A stretch of 64,000 nt of DNA from Thereva unica (GCA_949987705.1 OX465281.1:173676516-173740515), one strand, 5' to 3'; shown: positions 40,562-55,500, numbered from the stretch's first letter. A program made the numbers and translations. The notes: generated by a model not told the origin, from the letters alone.

Positions 40562-43500
40562 GTAATTTTGTAGCTACATTATTTCATAACCATTAAGCTC
40601 AAACTGACTAACTTTGTGAGTCATAATAACAATATTTAGCTTAGCGTAAAATGCGCGTGCATACAAAAATCCAGGAGTAATAATATAAGAAATGTTATTT
40701 TCCAGGCCAATGTTTTTTCACAGTTTCCAAGTCTTTGCGGTTCACAAGCCAAGGCCGATGATATTATAAAGCTGCAAAATTTTATTTCGGAATATCTGGA
40801 GCTGAAAGGTATTGGAAAAATGCAGATGAATTACTAATGTCAATTAAAATTTTATAGATAATCTCCAGAAGACCAATACAGCCATGAAGCAACATTTTTC
40901 AATTATCCAAAAGTGGCAAGGTGAAATGAAAGTTTATAAGGAGAGTCAGGATAAGCAAATGAAGGAGTGTCAAGAACTTGTTGCCAAGGTAAGAATAATT
41001 CCATAAGAAATAATTGTGAGGTAGAATTCAAACGGTGATAGGCTTTTTATAATTTCGAGTGATTACTCTTATTACATTTTTAACACAATTTATTTTGATT
41101 TTAACATGTTTCCCACTACCGCTTCACGTTTTAATAAAGGACGTGTCTAGGGTTAGTTTAATACAGTGTTGGGAGTTTATGTATTCGGCTCAAATAAATT
41201 AGCCTATTTAAAAATATTTTTCCCCTCACTTTGGTGCCAGATATATATTGAAAACAATAAAAAGTCATTTTTAAATAGGCTAATTTATTTGAGCCGAATT
41301 CATAAACTCCCAACACTGTATTAAACTAAACTTTCCTAACTTTACCTAAAAGAACGTGACAACATAAATCTGTCAACGGACCTCTAAATTATGTATGTTC
41401 GAAAATAATAGGGTGCATTCCAATGAGGCAAGTTACACGGCATAACATTTCTTCCATCAACACTTCCAATAATTCCAATAAACCGGTTTTATAGGCAAGG
41501 GGTCGCGGGGAAGTTTGTTACTTGTGCATCCAAGACCCTCTCAACTACAGGCCTTGCTGTAAATCTTGGCACTAACACAACTAAGCGCAAACTTAGTCGG
41601 AAATTTTGTTGAGCAAAGTAGGCAAGTGGTGGGATTTTTGACATTATGTATGGAATAACATCCATAACAATAACTTTTTTTAAAGATTTCTCCTTTTTAG
41701 ATGAATAAGTAATTCTGAATTTATTTATTAAAAAAATCAGTAATCGATTAATTTATTAAATAATTTAGAAATGCATAATAAATAGCAAAAAATTCATCAA
41801 AAAAGGTGTAAATATATTTTGAAATTTGAATAGAATGAAAGTGATGAAAAATGTTATGTATATGAAATTTTTAGGAGCTATGTACATTATTGTTAGCATT
41901 TACTAGACTTATTTAAAAAATGTTTCACGTAAGTGGAATAATGACAATAAAAATTAACAAAATAAAATTGTAATAAATATATACAACATGCAATATATAC
42001 ATATCCATATATATAAAAAAGCAATAAAATTAAATGAACAACAAAAAAGAAATAAATCATTCCTTTTACGTGTCTACATAAATAAAAAAATGAACATGCA
42101 AATATAAATATAATTAACAACCTCTTATTTCATTTTACCAATTCCAATAGTTTTCTATTAAAATAGTATTAACTTGTTAATATTGTTTTTTAAATGATTT
42201 TAAATAAAAATTGATTAATAATTTCCACTTTCCATATTTAAATCAATTATTCACGAGGCAATTAATTATTACATTTTTATTAAATTAAATTTTTAGTAGA
42301 TATATATACCGTACATGGAACCCGACGAAATTCCATTTTAATCAATTTGGCGCCTTCACCATAATCTCAAAATATTTGATTACATTCTGTAATAAGAAAT
42401 TCTGACTTATGGTAAAGACGTTTTACCGTAAACGCACAATTTAAACCCTTTAATCACTTCCCTATATAATTTTAAAATAAGAATATTCTTATTAGAAATA
42501 AATATTATTTTAAAAACATTTTCACTGCACAATAATATCAAATTTTCACGTAAATCAGGAATTTTCTTAACACTTTCACTATTTAACTTTAGTTTAACAA
42601 CTAACCACTGTTTATCTTTTCTATGTCACCTTTAAATTATTATATTTAACCGAAAATATCTATTAGTATCTTTTACGAACGATAAAAACTGCTCCGATTC
42701 CCGCACTTTTCATATGAATTTGACAGTTCTTCGGCGAACTTTCAGACTACCTCACACATATGTAAAAATTTACCGCAAGGCCTGTATTTGAGAGGGTCTT
42801 GGTGCATCCCAAAAAATTCTCGACTGCACAGAGCAACACACTAACACAATCATAATTTCATTCTCGGGGCCTACGAAAATGACTTAAGTTTGTACACAGC
42901 TACATAGACAATAGAATTGTTACACGAAAAAATGCAGAACAGTCAGGTTATCGTGAAATTCGTATAACACGCACAAACCGGTTTGTTACAGCCACTGACA
43001 TATAATCCCATACAAAAAAATGGCACCAAAAACTATTCCTGCCTCGCTCCCACGTTAAATTCCAATGAACTGTAATCGTCAGCCCATGTCAGCGATATAA
43101 ACATAATTAGAAAAAAATAGACAGGTATAGTTTTCGTTCTTCTGTCCCACTCTTGAGCTATTTTGAAAACTTCGTTAAACAGGGGAAATAACCGTCACGG
43201 TTTAGGAATAAATCCATTTATTTAATGAAAAAACTGCTAATAAATAAAAATGAGTGATGGAAATTTATTTCCGTTAATTATAACAACCATCTTATCACTT
43301 ATTTTCTCCTAAATTCCAAGAAAATTTTTTTGTTTGCATAAAAAAGGTTTTCTATTTCTGGAGAAAAATGGTGCCATTCAGCATCGTCAATCAGCAGTCC
43401 ATTACTATATGTCAGTGGTTACAGCAGAAAGTGTTATGCCGTGTAACAAGCCTCAAAATGTATCACTGCGGTATCGCTGCAGAATTCAGCAATTGGAACT

Positions 43501-46500
43501 CTATGTGGGATGATACACGAGTCAACGTGTCTCTGCAACACACTCATTACGTTTACATGCTTACTTGAGGTATACTTGAAGTAGATTTCAAGTAACTAAA
43601 TATGCATGTAAACTCGTCCTGACTTCAAGTATACTTGAGTCAAGTAAATCACAAAAATTTGTTTGATTGACTTGAAAAAGCTCATGTAAACACTACTTGA
43701 ATACTTGAAATTTTGCTTGTGTATTTTTTCTTTGGGACAAGAAGAAGATAAAAACTGTAGTGAATGTATACTTTTGATGCAATATTTTTAAAGTTATTTA
43801 TATTATAATTTGAAGATAGTTTCTGTTATAATATGAAAGGTCAAGTGTCAGTTCAAGAAAATTTCAAGACATTTTGAAGTCAAGTAAATGAACCGAAAAC
43901 GCAACTTGAGTTTCAAGTAAATTTCAAGTCAGGAACTCAAGTAAATCATGTAAACATAATGACTGTCAGTTTGTTGCGCGGAGGTGATACACGAGTCAAC
44001 CACTGACATATAGAATGGACAGCTCATGAGGAATTTTTCATGGCACCAATTTGTTCCATAGGCTAGAAACCTTTTTTCACTCCATGTAAACACCGGAATC
44101 ACTTTTGAAATTTACATTTTTTGAAATACGTACTTAAAACATTAAAACAACACAAATATTTTGTTTAAAAAAATTAATAAACACTATTTTCACTTTTTCA
44201 CCTTTTAAAATGCCTTTTTTTCATTAATTTCCAAATTTTATGTGTATCTGATTTAAGTTCTTAACGCCTGTTTTAGCAACTGACATTCTGTATGTCAAAA
44301 TCCGGGGGTCTATGGGGAAAAGAGCAAAAGATATAAACATCACTAGTGCAAAAGGGAAAATATAAAATCAGGTCTGATTTTACTTCTGAGTGCTTCTGTC
44401 AGTTTGGGGGTCTATGGATGAGTGCGACAACTATACTTTTGGGTGCCATCGATTTGTATGGAATAATTTCAGATGAGCAGTCCATTATTATATGTCAGTG
44501 GAGTCAACACGCTACACGCAACACTCTGTGTAATAACATTGCGATTTCATATGTATGGGTGTGCATTCCAAATTATTTTCACCCAGAATCGCTTGACAGT
44601 TACGCATACATAAACATTTTTCAAGCAACTGGAGGAAAAATAGAAATCGTTTCTAGTTTCAGTCAACACCGCACACTTCACCCTGACCCGTCCCTTTGCC
44701 TACGAACTGCGCAGAAAAAGCTCGTGTTTCAGAACATGTTGACCCGTGTATCATCCCCCTAAAGCTCACTCATAGTAATTAAACACGATTTTATCTCTGA
44801 ATAGAGAAGACGAGGAAGAGCAATTTATTAAGCACGGGGAAGCATTTTGGCAACACTAATAAATAGCATTCGATTGTGTCGATCCCGGTCAGTGGCTTTG
44901 TTATATTCATTCAAAAACCGGGAGGGATATCGTTTCTCAGCAACCATCTCGGTGAAAACGCTTCACTTGGCTAAATGTTTGAAGCAGACCCTTCGCAAAA
45001 CCTGAACAAATTTCACTACGCCTATGTCCGGGATCGACAATGTATTTTGTTGTTGTGGGGTAAAGTGAATGTATTTTGTTGTTGTGGTTAAAGTGGAGGG
45101 AGAGAATTGGAGAGAAAATTTCTTGATCCCAAGTGCTTCCCTCAAATCCGTGTACATGTACGCTATTTTCGGTTCCTTATCTTCTCTATTCAAAGGATTT
45201 TATTCACAATACGCAGTACGTCACTCTAATGTGGATGTAGTAGTTTTTACGTGGATTTAACGGAGCCGTAAAGGGGAAACAGTAGCTTATTTACATCTCC
45301 GTTGCATCTCCGTTATATCTACGTTAGATCTACGTTTGGCGTCTCCCTTTCATAAAACCCTTTGACAAACATTTTTTGCAAGAAGCGCAGAGTAATCTTC
45401 ACAGATAAAAAACATAAGGAACAAATAAAGATGTTTGGAGCGGATAAAATATAAACACGAAAATGATCTGAAAATGAAGCTAAATTACGAATGCAACATT
45501 TGCTCTTTTCATAAAACTGCAAATAAGGTGAATTATACAATCGATGTAGTTATTTTTTAAGCGTAATATTTTGTATTAGTTTATAATGATTATCTACCAG
45601 AGTGAATATATATGTATAACATGTGTATCCATTTTTACTGGGCATGAGCTCACAATAATGAAGGCATGGTTTGGCCCGTGCTTGTCCTGCGATGAGCTTT
45701 ATAATCTGCAAAGTTGTGGAATGGGATTGGTGGTGGCTGAGAGCAGATGATAGTATTGAGTGCCTAGGGACATCATCAGATGGTGTACATTATGAAATCG
45801 ACTGAAAGAATATTCTCCATTTAATTCTTTAGAATTGTGTCACTGTCAATATGTCACACTTGTATGTGTTTTCTGTTATCGCATCTCTTAAAAAAATAAG
45901 TGGAGGTCACCAAGGATCAGAAGGTTCTGCCAGTAGCAGTAGGGCGCTTTCAGTAATGCAGGATGCGTGCGCAATTGACTTATTCAGTCATTGAAAGCTT
46001 ACACTTTCAATTGCTGAATAAGTCATTTGCGCACGCATCCTGCATTACTGAAAGCGCCCGTAGCATTGGTGATTTTACCGCTCAGCTTGTTATCAAATTA
46101 TGATTTTATTTTCTGATGGATATTTAGAGCAATTTATTATTCTATTATATTTTGCTTCGACTGTATGTAGTACTAGGTAGAATATGAAATAAGTAAAAAT
46201 ATGTCTGCATGTATATAACTTTTACACAGGTCGGTCGGTCTGTATCGACAGGCAAATACCCAATCATATGTTAAAGTTGTTTCAACATCCATCTTTCTTC
46301 GTCTGTGCAATTTTCTTTTTGATATTTTTTCTTGATATTTAAAATAATTCAAATAGGTCATCATCCGGAAAGAATATATATCTTTCTTCAACATTCTCTC
46401 GATCCTATGTACATATATGATAAGTGTTCACATACAATAATTAATGCTTTTTGCATTTGTTCTTTAAAACAAGTGAAATATTAACTGCAACGATAAATAA

Positions 46501-49500
46501 AATTTCAATAGTAGGGATAGTGTGCCAAGGTTTTTCTTACCATTTAGTATAACACTGAGCTTGGTCTGGGACAGCAAGGAGTGCGGACATGTGCTGATCC
46601 GGTTCCTAAAATATGCGCGACAAAAAAAAAACCGAATAGCACATAGTGTAGAACAACGTTAATAAAAAAAAAAAACACAAAAAGCAAAATTAGTGAAAAC
46701 AAAGATGAACGCAGTCTAACTTCATCGCCCTTTAATAGACTGAACAAGTAAATACCCTTGGTCCCTACCCTCACTCGGACTCGGATACTCGGACCTGCAA
46801 GTGTCGCGGCCAAAATTTGTCGGTCGATGAAATATGCCCCGTCTCAAAAGGCATAACACTTTGCCGAAGGCCATGTAATGCCGGAAACCTAAGAATGCTG
46901 CGACTGAGCCCGCGCATCCGAAGTCCCGTTACAAGTCAAGCTTTGTTATTGACTTCGGTAACATTCGTGAACTTCATGCGAATTTCTCTTTTGTTGAGGG
47001 CCACTTAAATAATTCCAAATCGCTAATCTTCGCACTTTATGAAACTCACCCGAGACTGACTTAGGTCATTACAAGGTGTCGGGATTCACTTTAGTGTACA
47101 ATCTCTCCCCCCATAGGGGTATTGCCATCTATGCTAGGGATGACGAGGCCTATTATGAAATATATTCAACCATGCCTTCTGATTTTAACTCGCTTTGGAT
47201 TAAAACCATCTTCCAAAGCCACGCCATATTCTTCTACTTCTTATACAGAAGTCCTAACATAAGCAACGAAGCCTCCACTTCATCATTTGATAGGGACAGT
47301 GGGGAGTTTTGAAGCACGCTTTGTTTGGGGGTCAAAACTATTACAAAAATAATTTTTTTTCACATTTGTTCGAATCGAATCTCTAGATCATCTTAAAATA
47401 CACTTCCTGGTTGAAGGATTTGCATGAAATCCAAAATCATCAACAATTTTTGCCTGTTGGCACAAAAAACTGGTTTTTGGAGTTTTCAAAAATCGTGGGG
47501 AGTTGTGAAGCACGAATAAAAATCGCAGAAAATTGCATTTTTTGGTGAAAATTCTTTATTGGGATAGGAGAAAATGACTAATTATAATGATTATTATGTA
47601 GAAGCATCGTAGAAGCACTTGCGAAAAAATACCAAATATTTGAAGTTTTCTCATAGTTTTTGTAGTTTTCTCATTGTTTTCGTAGTTTTCTCATAGTTTC
47701 TGTCATATTTGCAGTGCTTCACATCTCCCCACTTGATGTGCTTCATTTCTCCCCATTCGCTTCTATTTTAAAATTGCCGCCGCGCCAGTAACACATCGAA
47801 TGTTTTTGCATAAATCCTTTAGAACGTCGATAGCCTAATCGTTGCTGATTCCTTTGTGTGTACTCACCTTTTCGATTCGCTTGAAAATTCTTATAAAAAT
47901 GCCACAAAAACGAATGCTCAAAAAAAACTTTTCTAACAAAATGATGAACACACTGTCAGGAGAGATACGAAAGAAGTGTGCTATCGGGACCAGTTCTAGT
48001 ACAAAACTGAGTTACTAGGTGAAAAAATGTTGACAGTAAGTAAGAGCTATCAAAATCACTGCTAAGCCACATCTATGGCCGTGCTTCGCAACTCCCCATG
48101 CTTCAAAACTCCCCACTGTCCCTATTCACCATTCTACCAAATCTATGAAACCTGGGCCCAACAAATGGTTTTATCGGGAGTGTATGAACGCAATCAAAAC
48201 TAAAGAAGCCGCCTTACAAGAGCGTACAAGAGTTTTCCGAGTGAATCGCTCTGTTTAGAGTAGATACAACTACGAAATTTCTGTAAGGCCACCATCAGGA
48301 AAATCAAAACTTTATTTGACAACAAATTGAGAAGTAAGCTTCTTAATGCAACTACCTTCTTGTCCTCGGTAAGTTCCACCAAGAAGAATTTCACTACATC
48401 CACAACTCCTTCATTCATCCACGATGAGAAGGTGATAACAGACAGCAAATCCAAGGCCGATTTATTAGAATCTCTGTTCGCTTCTTTACCCGCCTTTTTT
48501 ACTCGCCTTCTTTACCCGGAACCGATATGTTACCCCCTGTTTCCTAGCACAACGCCCATTCAATGGACAGGCTATTCTTCTGGCTATTCACGAGGTGTAC
48601 AGGTGACTCAAGGATCTCGATGCCAACAAATCCACTCTGCCCGTTAATATACACCCTATCGTCTTAAAACAATGCGCCTCAACTCTGCGCAAACTTTTTG
48701 CCCTATCATACTTCTCCGGAAGTTATCCAGACTCTTGGAAACTTGCCCATGTTCATTCAGCCCATACCGAAAATGGGATCTGGATCTGGCGAATCTAGTT
48801 TAGTTGCTTTGGAGTATGGCACTCAGCCTTGTTAGCTAAACTCAAAGCTATTGGAATTGATTCGCTTCTGTATAACTGGGTTGAGAGTTTCCTTTCCGTT
48901 CAATTAAGGTAGTATTGGATGGCGTCAAATCTGAATCTCACCCCATCTCTGCGGGGATCCCCCAGGGTTCAATTTTATCACCGGCCCTAGTTCTCATCTA
49001 TATAAATGACTTACTTTCAATCCCCTCCAATCCACTTCTCAGCTTTGCTGACGACGGAACTCTACGTTACTCGTACAGCTTCGTTATAAGACTGACTCAT
49101 GCCAGATCCTGTCTTGATGATCGTGAACTAATGCCCAACTCTATTAATAACGACATTGAACTTATTCTTGAGTGGGGAAGCAAGAATCGTGTTGAATTCA
49201 ATCCCACCAAAACCAAGTACTTATTTCAAAAAAAAAAAGATCAACAGCTCTCCATCTTTGAGAGTGGGTAAAGTTGAACAAACAGCCGATCCCTCCCGAC
49301 ACATCTTAGGCGTGACTTTAGCCAAAGACTTGCGATGGAATGACCACATATTCCAAATCGCCAAACAAGCATCCCAGTGTTTCGGATTTCTTAAGAGGTG
49401 CAAGTTCCTCCTCCAGCCATCGGCCCGTGCTGTTATTTATAAATCCTACATTCGGCCTCTTCTCGAATACAACTCCCTCTTTTGGGGAGGCGCTCCAATA

Positions 49501-52500
49501 ACCACCATGGCCATGGCATGGTTAGATAAGGACCAAAAAAGGGCCCTTAAATTAATCGATGACGATACCGCTTGCTCCACCATCGACCCCCCGAGCCATC
49601 GTAGGAATGTATCAGCAATGACAACATTTTATTGCTCCTAGTTCATACAACATCCAAGAGTTCAAACGCAGGGTTCATCACCACCTTCATCAATACCTCC
49701 CGTTTGACGTTTTTGACGTTACTTTAAACTTTACAAATAAAAAGTTCTTAAAAGAAGAATTTGTAACACAATGAAGAAATTAATGCGGTGATTTCTAAAG
49801 TAAAACGCAAGATAATAATGTTTGATAATATACCACCGAAGTTTGATTTATGGACGTTTTTATATGAACAAATCAGTTCGACACAAATAAAAGCCATCTA
49901 GCTGGTGATTGCGTAAGTGAAAATAATTTACAATAGACTCGAAATGGCGACTTTCCCTCCAGCGGATTTCAATTGTATAATTGCTCGTTTATAAGAGCAA
50001 GTGTAGTTCTAGTACGCACGAGTAAAAAATAATAAAAATTAGAAGAAAAGGAATGCAGCTATTGTTTCAATTCAGAGCATATCCCTTTCCGCTTTCCGCA
50101 AATGAGTTGGATGTCGACGTGGCACGGTTTTATGCCGTACTTTATGAAGCCTTCGTTTCTTGCATACCATTTGAGCCTCGAAAATTGCCCAGTTCATCTC
50201 CACCGTGGTTCAATAATGAGCTGAGGCATTTAAGAAACCAGAAGAATAGACTATGGAAAACCTATCTAAAGAGAAAGGACTCTACGAGTCTCAATTCATT
50301 TAAGGATTCGTTCATTCTCTTTTGGTTTGTATTGAGAATATCTCAGCAGTATGAGGGACAAAGTGTATTACCGCAAACCCCTTAGACTTTTTTTAATTTT
50401 AGTCTTTGTACAGTATCTTCTCTTATGAAACTATTTTGGGACCCTTGATCGACCAGGGCTCTCAAATGTTCTTCTGCATTTTTTACTGGTCGAAAACACA
50501 ATTTACGCAGATTGCAATTATTTAAGAGCTCTTGTTTTTGAGAATGACTTGACTGTTTAAACTTGATAGATTCATATAGTTTATGATTTCCCCTACAGGC
50601 TTCGCAATGACTGTATCCTTTTATGTGATAATTTTTTAGATTTAACTTACCGTGTAATTTGAATTTTATTCCTCCTTCTCTGTTATTGGATTGCGCTGGA
50701 GTTTATTTATTTGGTCTAATATTTTCGAGAGCCTGAAATCTTAACTCTAAGAAAGCCAAAAATTCGGAGAATTTTGGTATAGCTCTAGGATATTTTAGAG
50801 AAAGTTCATATAGTTTCTGAGTAGCCAATTTTTTAGACAATAAATGTAAAAGAATTGCATCCCAACTTTCAACTTCCATACCTAAGTTTTTTAATGCGAA
50901 TAAACATTCATTGGTTGTATCATGCAGCTTCTTGATAGAATTTGCTGAATCGTTCGCATCTTTTTTTTTTTGTATGTGACACACTAGAGACTTAGGGAAG
51001 GCTCCTTTGTACTGTCGACCGTGTATTTATTTTGAAATGTCGAACAACAGCTCTAGTCGGAAGATAGAGAGAGAAGTGAAGGAAAGAACTGTCACAACCT
51101 AGCTGCGGTATTTTTATTTCAACTACTTCCAACCATTTCGCGACTCTGGCACCGGGGCATCGAGAACAACTCGCTGGAGTGTTATGCCTCCTGAAACGAG
51201 TTGAATCTCATCAACCAACCGATGACATGCGCTTGGTGGAGCGGGGAAGAGAACTAGTGAAGGCTATGACAGGAGGAATCAGGAATGCAAAGAGGGAAGA
51301 AGAAAGAAGGAAAGTTATGTAGGCGGGAAAAAGGCTAGGACCGTGGCACCGCCGGGAATCGAACCCGGACCTTAGTAGTCAGGCGCCTTACCCCTAGACT
51401 ACCGAGGCCCACAATCTGTTTGTATTGTATGTATTTAATTGTTCTCGCACTAATAGGCGTTTATTTTTGTATGTGTTAATAAGTAACTCCCATGCTGTAT
51501 TGTAGTTTTCATTTGTTATTGGCAGGTGCCCCAACAACTGTGCTGCTTCATCACTTCAATACAGCATTTTTGGAACCGTAGTTAGATTTCCGTTTGTATG
51601 GACTAGCTGTGCATAGAGATCATGGAATTGTCTCCACTTCATTGTATCCACTGAATTTCGAGATTGATATTGGAGGAAGCTTAATCTTGGCTCCGGTCGG
51701 CTTGTCTATATTAGTACTTGGATATTCCCTGTGCTGATTCTCCTGTTGTGTTCTGGCTCTTGTAATTGAATAACTGTATTTTGGTATATATCCTCTGCTT
51801 GTTCATATTTTTGATTTTCAAAATATTCATGCCTTAAATCTTGTGGATTGCCCAATTTAATTAACTCGTCGTGATTGTGCTCAATCTATTTCCAGTGGTT
51901 TTGTAGTGTTTGTATCTTTTGTTGATAAAATATTGCGGATTTTGAACTATTTACTTCGTTCTCTAAAGCTTCTGCTATTCTCATTAGAACTGCAATTTTA
52001 CTTATTTGTATCCTTAAAGTGTTTTGTAGTCTCTGTTGAAAACAACTTCTTCATTGCCTTTTAGTTTAAAGGTTATTGTTCTTCAAGATCACCACTTTTA
52101 TTATTCTCTATTCCATTCTTAAAATACTCGTACCATATTTTCAGTTGTTTTGGTGTTTAAGAATATTTTCCTGAGTTTTTCCATGATTTGGTTTTTTTGT
52201 GATTATATGAAGCTTAGAAGCCACCCTTTGTACTACTAGTCCGTCATGTTGCTCAAGCCATGGTGCTAAGTAAAGTAACAAGCTTGATCTGAAGGATAGA
52301 AGAGAAAGCATACGTTAGAGGTCTGGAAGTGCATGAGTAGATGATGAACCTTGCGTTTGAACTCTGACATGTTTTATGAGCTAGGAAACATCGACTGAGG
52401 AAGACAGTTCCGCAATCGATTTGTTTTATACCATAACCGTAATGTGCCGAAAAGAAAGGCTACAGTGTGTGGGGATGAGCCGAGATGGCTAGTCTTATTT

Positions 52501-55500
52501 TGCGAAAAAGGTTGTCGTATAAACTCTCAATTTCAGTGGAGCATTTTAGAGTTGTGTTCAAGGCAGGGAAGAATGTAAGAGGAGACGGAGGAGCTGTTCG
52601 TAGGTGGAATTCTCTTCCGAGTCATGTGCAAACTGAGGGATCCAGCGGGGTGTTCTGCAAGTTGATTAAGAACGCAGAATTGTAGTCATGTTTATGGATG
52701 CTACACATGTCATTCTCTAAATTGTCTTTCCCTAAATTGTTCTTGAAATTATTTGTAATTTTAGTTCTTAGCTTAAGATTGTTCATTATTGTAATTTTAT
52801 TTCAGTTGTTACTATTACTATTATTATTATTATCATCGTTCTGTCACGCCTGAATTGTATTTTCTATTGTGTAGTGCTATATAAGATGTTGTAATCTTCA
52901 GCGCTTTTTATAATAAATTATTTGAATTTGAATTTTGAATTTGAACTTGCATTTCTTGAGGAAAATGGGACGCTTGTTTGCCGATTTGGAATATGTGATT
53001 GTTCCATCGCATATCATTTGATAAATTCATTTCCAGGATGTTAAGAGATGGGCCAAAGGTTAGATTTTGCATTCTCACTGAGGTAAAAGAAAGGTCGGTG
53101 CAGGTTTTGGTAGAGATAAGACAGTACTTTGTTTTCAATGCAATTCGATTTCGATACGATTCTTGCGAACCCAATGAAGAATGAGTTTAATGTCCCTAAT
53201 AATAGATTTAGACATAATATAGAAGTGATGAAGTGGGTATTAGATTCGGCGCTATCCAATGTTACCTTGACTAAACGGCTAGAAAGCAAGTTCTTAATCC
53301 ATTTCCTTAGAACTCAGTCGATACCAACTGCTTCGAGTTCTTTCTGAGACCATCTTTCTGCGTCTGTTTGCGCAGTTTTTGATATTTATCTATGAGTAGT
53401 ATTAATTGATGTATAAGGGTGAATATACAAAAATTTGGTAACTTGATGTCTTCAATCAATACATAAGGAAATTTTCAACATTTTGTATAATGTTTCATTA
53501 TATTATAAAATAATTAAACCGTCTTTATTAGTTCACCCAATATTACTTACCTACTCCAAAAGCAAGTTTGTTAAAAAACACAATAAATCCTCGAAACGTC
53601 AGTTCTTTGGTGTGTCACAATCCCAAAAATGCTAAATTAAGTGGTTGTGTAATAAAACATATCCTATTTATCATAAATCTTATTTTTTCACTACATTCTG
53701 AAATATATTTATTAATATGTTTCATAAATTTCATCATAGAATCTGCAGATAGTTTAAAAAAAAAATAAACTTTGTGTTCACTTTTACGCGTCAGTCCGTT
53801 GTGCGAAGTTAATATCTGAAATTTTTCCGAAATATCGCCGATTGAAGGTGAAATCAGCGTTCAGTTTTAAAGGCTAGTAGTAAAGTTAGCTTTAAAGCGC
53901 ACAATTCGGATGCCAGCCATTACGACGCCAGTCCTAGCGGCGTAGTTATTACGTATGTACGTGACGAGCCAGTCAAAATTTCAGTACTGTGGTAAGTCGT
54001 TATTTTCTTGAGTTCCAATGTGTTGTTTTGATTTTTGAATTGTTAACTTTGATTTGTAAAAATATAGCATCCTCATAATTGAAAATATCGGTAAAAACAT
54101 TAGTTTCAATTGTAACCAGGGTTGGGTTGATTTTTATCAGGTGATTTAAATCATGATTTTAATCATGATTTAAATCACTTGATTTTTTCAAATAAAAATC
54201 ATGATTAAATCAAAAATTGTGCTTTCTTTTTTAATTGGACCCATAACCCAAATCTTAAGAATCAAAACCTTATATTGTGATTGACAGGAAGAAACTAAGT
54301 TAGACACTAAATCAGTCAAGTATTGCGAAGTATGAAACTTTCCCGAGGTATCACTACATTCATAAAGAAGTGTTTGTCCATCTTCCTTTGTTAATGTTGC
54401 GCATAATAGGTAACTGGCTCGTTGTGGAAGTTTGACCATCCATCAATAGACATATTCACACATTGTCCCGATAGAGAAGAAAAACAGACTGCTTTTTCTA
54501 TCTCATCGATCTCGTCCAAAAGGGTTGTTGCTATCAGAGAAGGAGGCGCATTTACGGGTCTTAATAAGTGAATGGCTTTTTTCGCTTGTGAATTCTCGAT
54601 GCATCTTAAGCTTGAATTCTTAGCAAAATTTGCCTTTGCTATTTGTTTGTCAATCTGATGCTTTTCAGCAACAGGCATCACAAAACTGCAGGCTAAGAGG
54701 CTGGTTGTCATATTTTCTTTTTTTGAGCCCATTCAATAGTAGTTGGTGTTAGAGTGGAGATGGAACTCGTAGAAGATAATGTCAATGCCATAGCAGAACT
54801 TCCAGCGCAGTCGAGAAACACTTGGTTTCATGGTGTGCTTTCAGTCTCTGAACAATCCCTTGAATTTCTTCCTTGCACTTCCTTCATGTCGCTCTATATC
54901 CTGATCTATTCCAATTTGTCGTCTTGAGGTTAAACTGCCATACCTGTCATCTTTCCTTCCCGCCATTACGTTTATTACGCTTTTTTAAAATTATTTAAGT
55001 TAAATTAAAAACGGTCAACCCTTGGCCGTGTCCGACTTGGGAAAGAGTGTATTCCTACTGTTTAAAAGACTTGACGTTTTACATTTTGCCTGTCATGCAT
55101 TTGCCCTATATATAATACACAAGGCTAGCCCTTTGTTTAGTGACCAATTGGGCATTATATTAATTGCGCGTTATACCTCTAAGCTACATCTGTAAACCCT
55201 GAGTCTCTCGTTTTCATGCACTTGCATGTAAAATCTACCAAAGTATTATTTCTAGCCACTTATGGCATCTGCAAGGCTCAACTACTATTTACTTTCAACC
55301 AATGCTACCCTTTAACTAGCCACTAACTTCTCATTATTTCAAGTATCCCCAGTACTTATGTATATAAACGGATGGTGACAAATCGTGTAACGCGAGTGTG
55401 GAGCCGCCTTTAGATAGAAGTGCATTCTGAATTCCGAATAGGAGGCTATGAATTGCTCTATATCTTTTAGACCAATATCAAAATAATTTTCAATGGCTTA

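Noticed and set aside
52270..53340. Twin-priming inversion of one LINE (adjacent opposite-strand fragments)
   Set aside because: In twin priming the inverted segment lies 5' of the tail. Here the reverse fragment lies beyond the 3' tail, so two separate insertions or a rearrangement is more likely.
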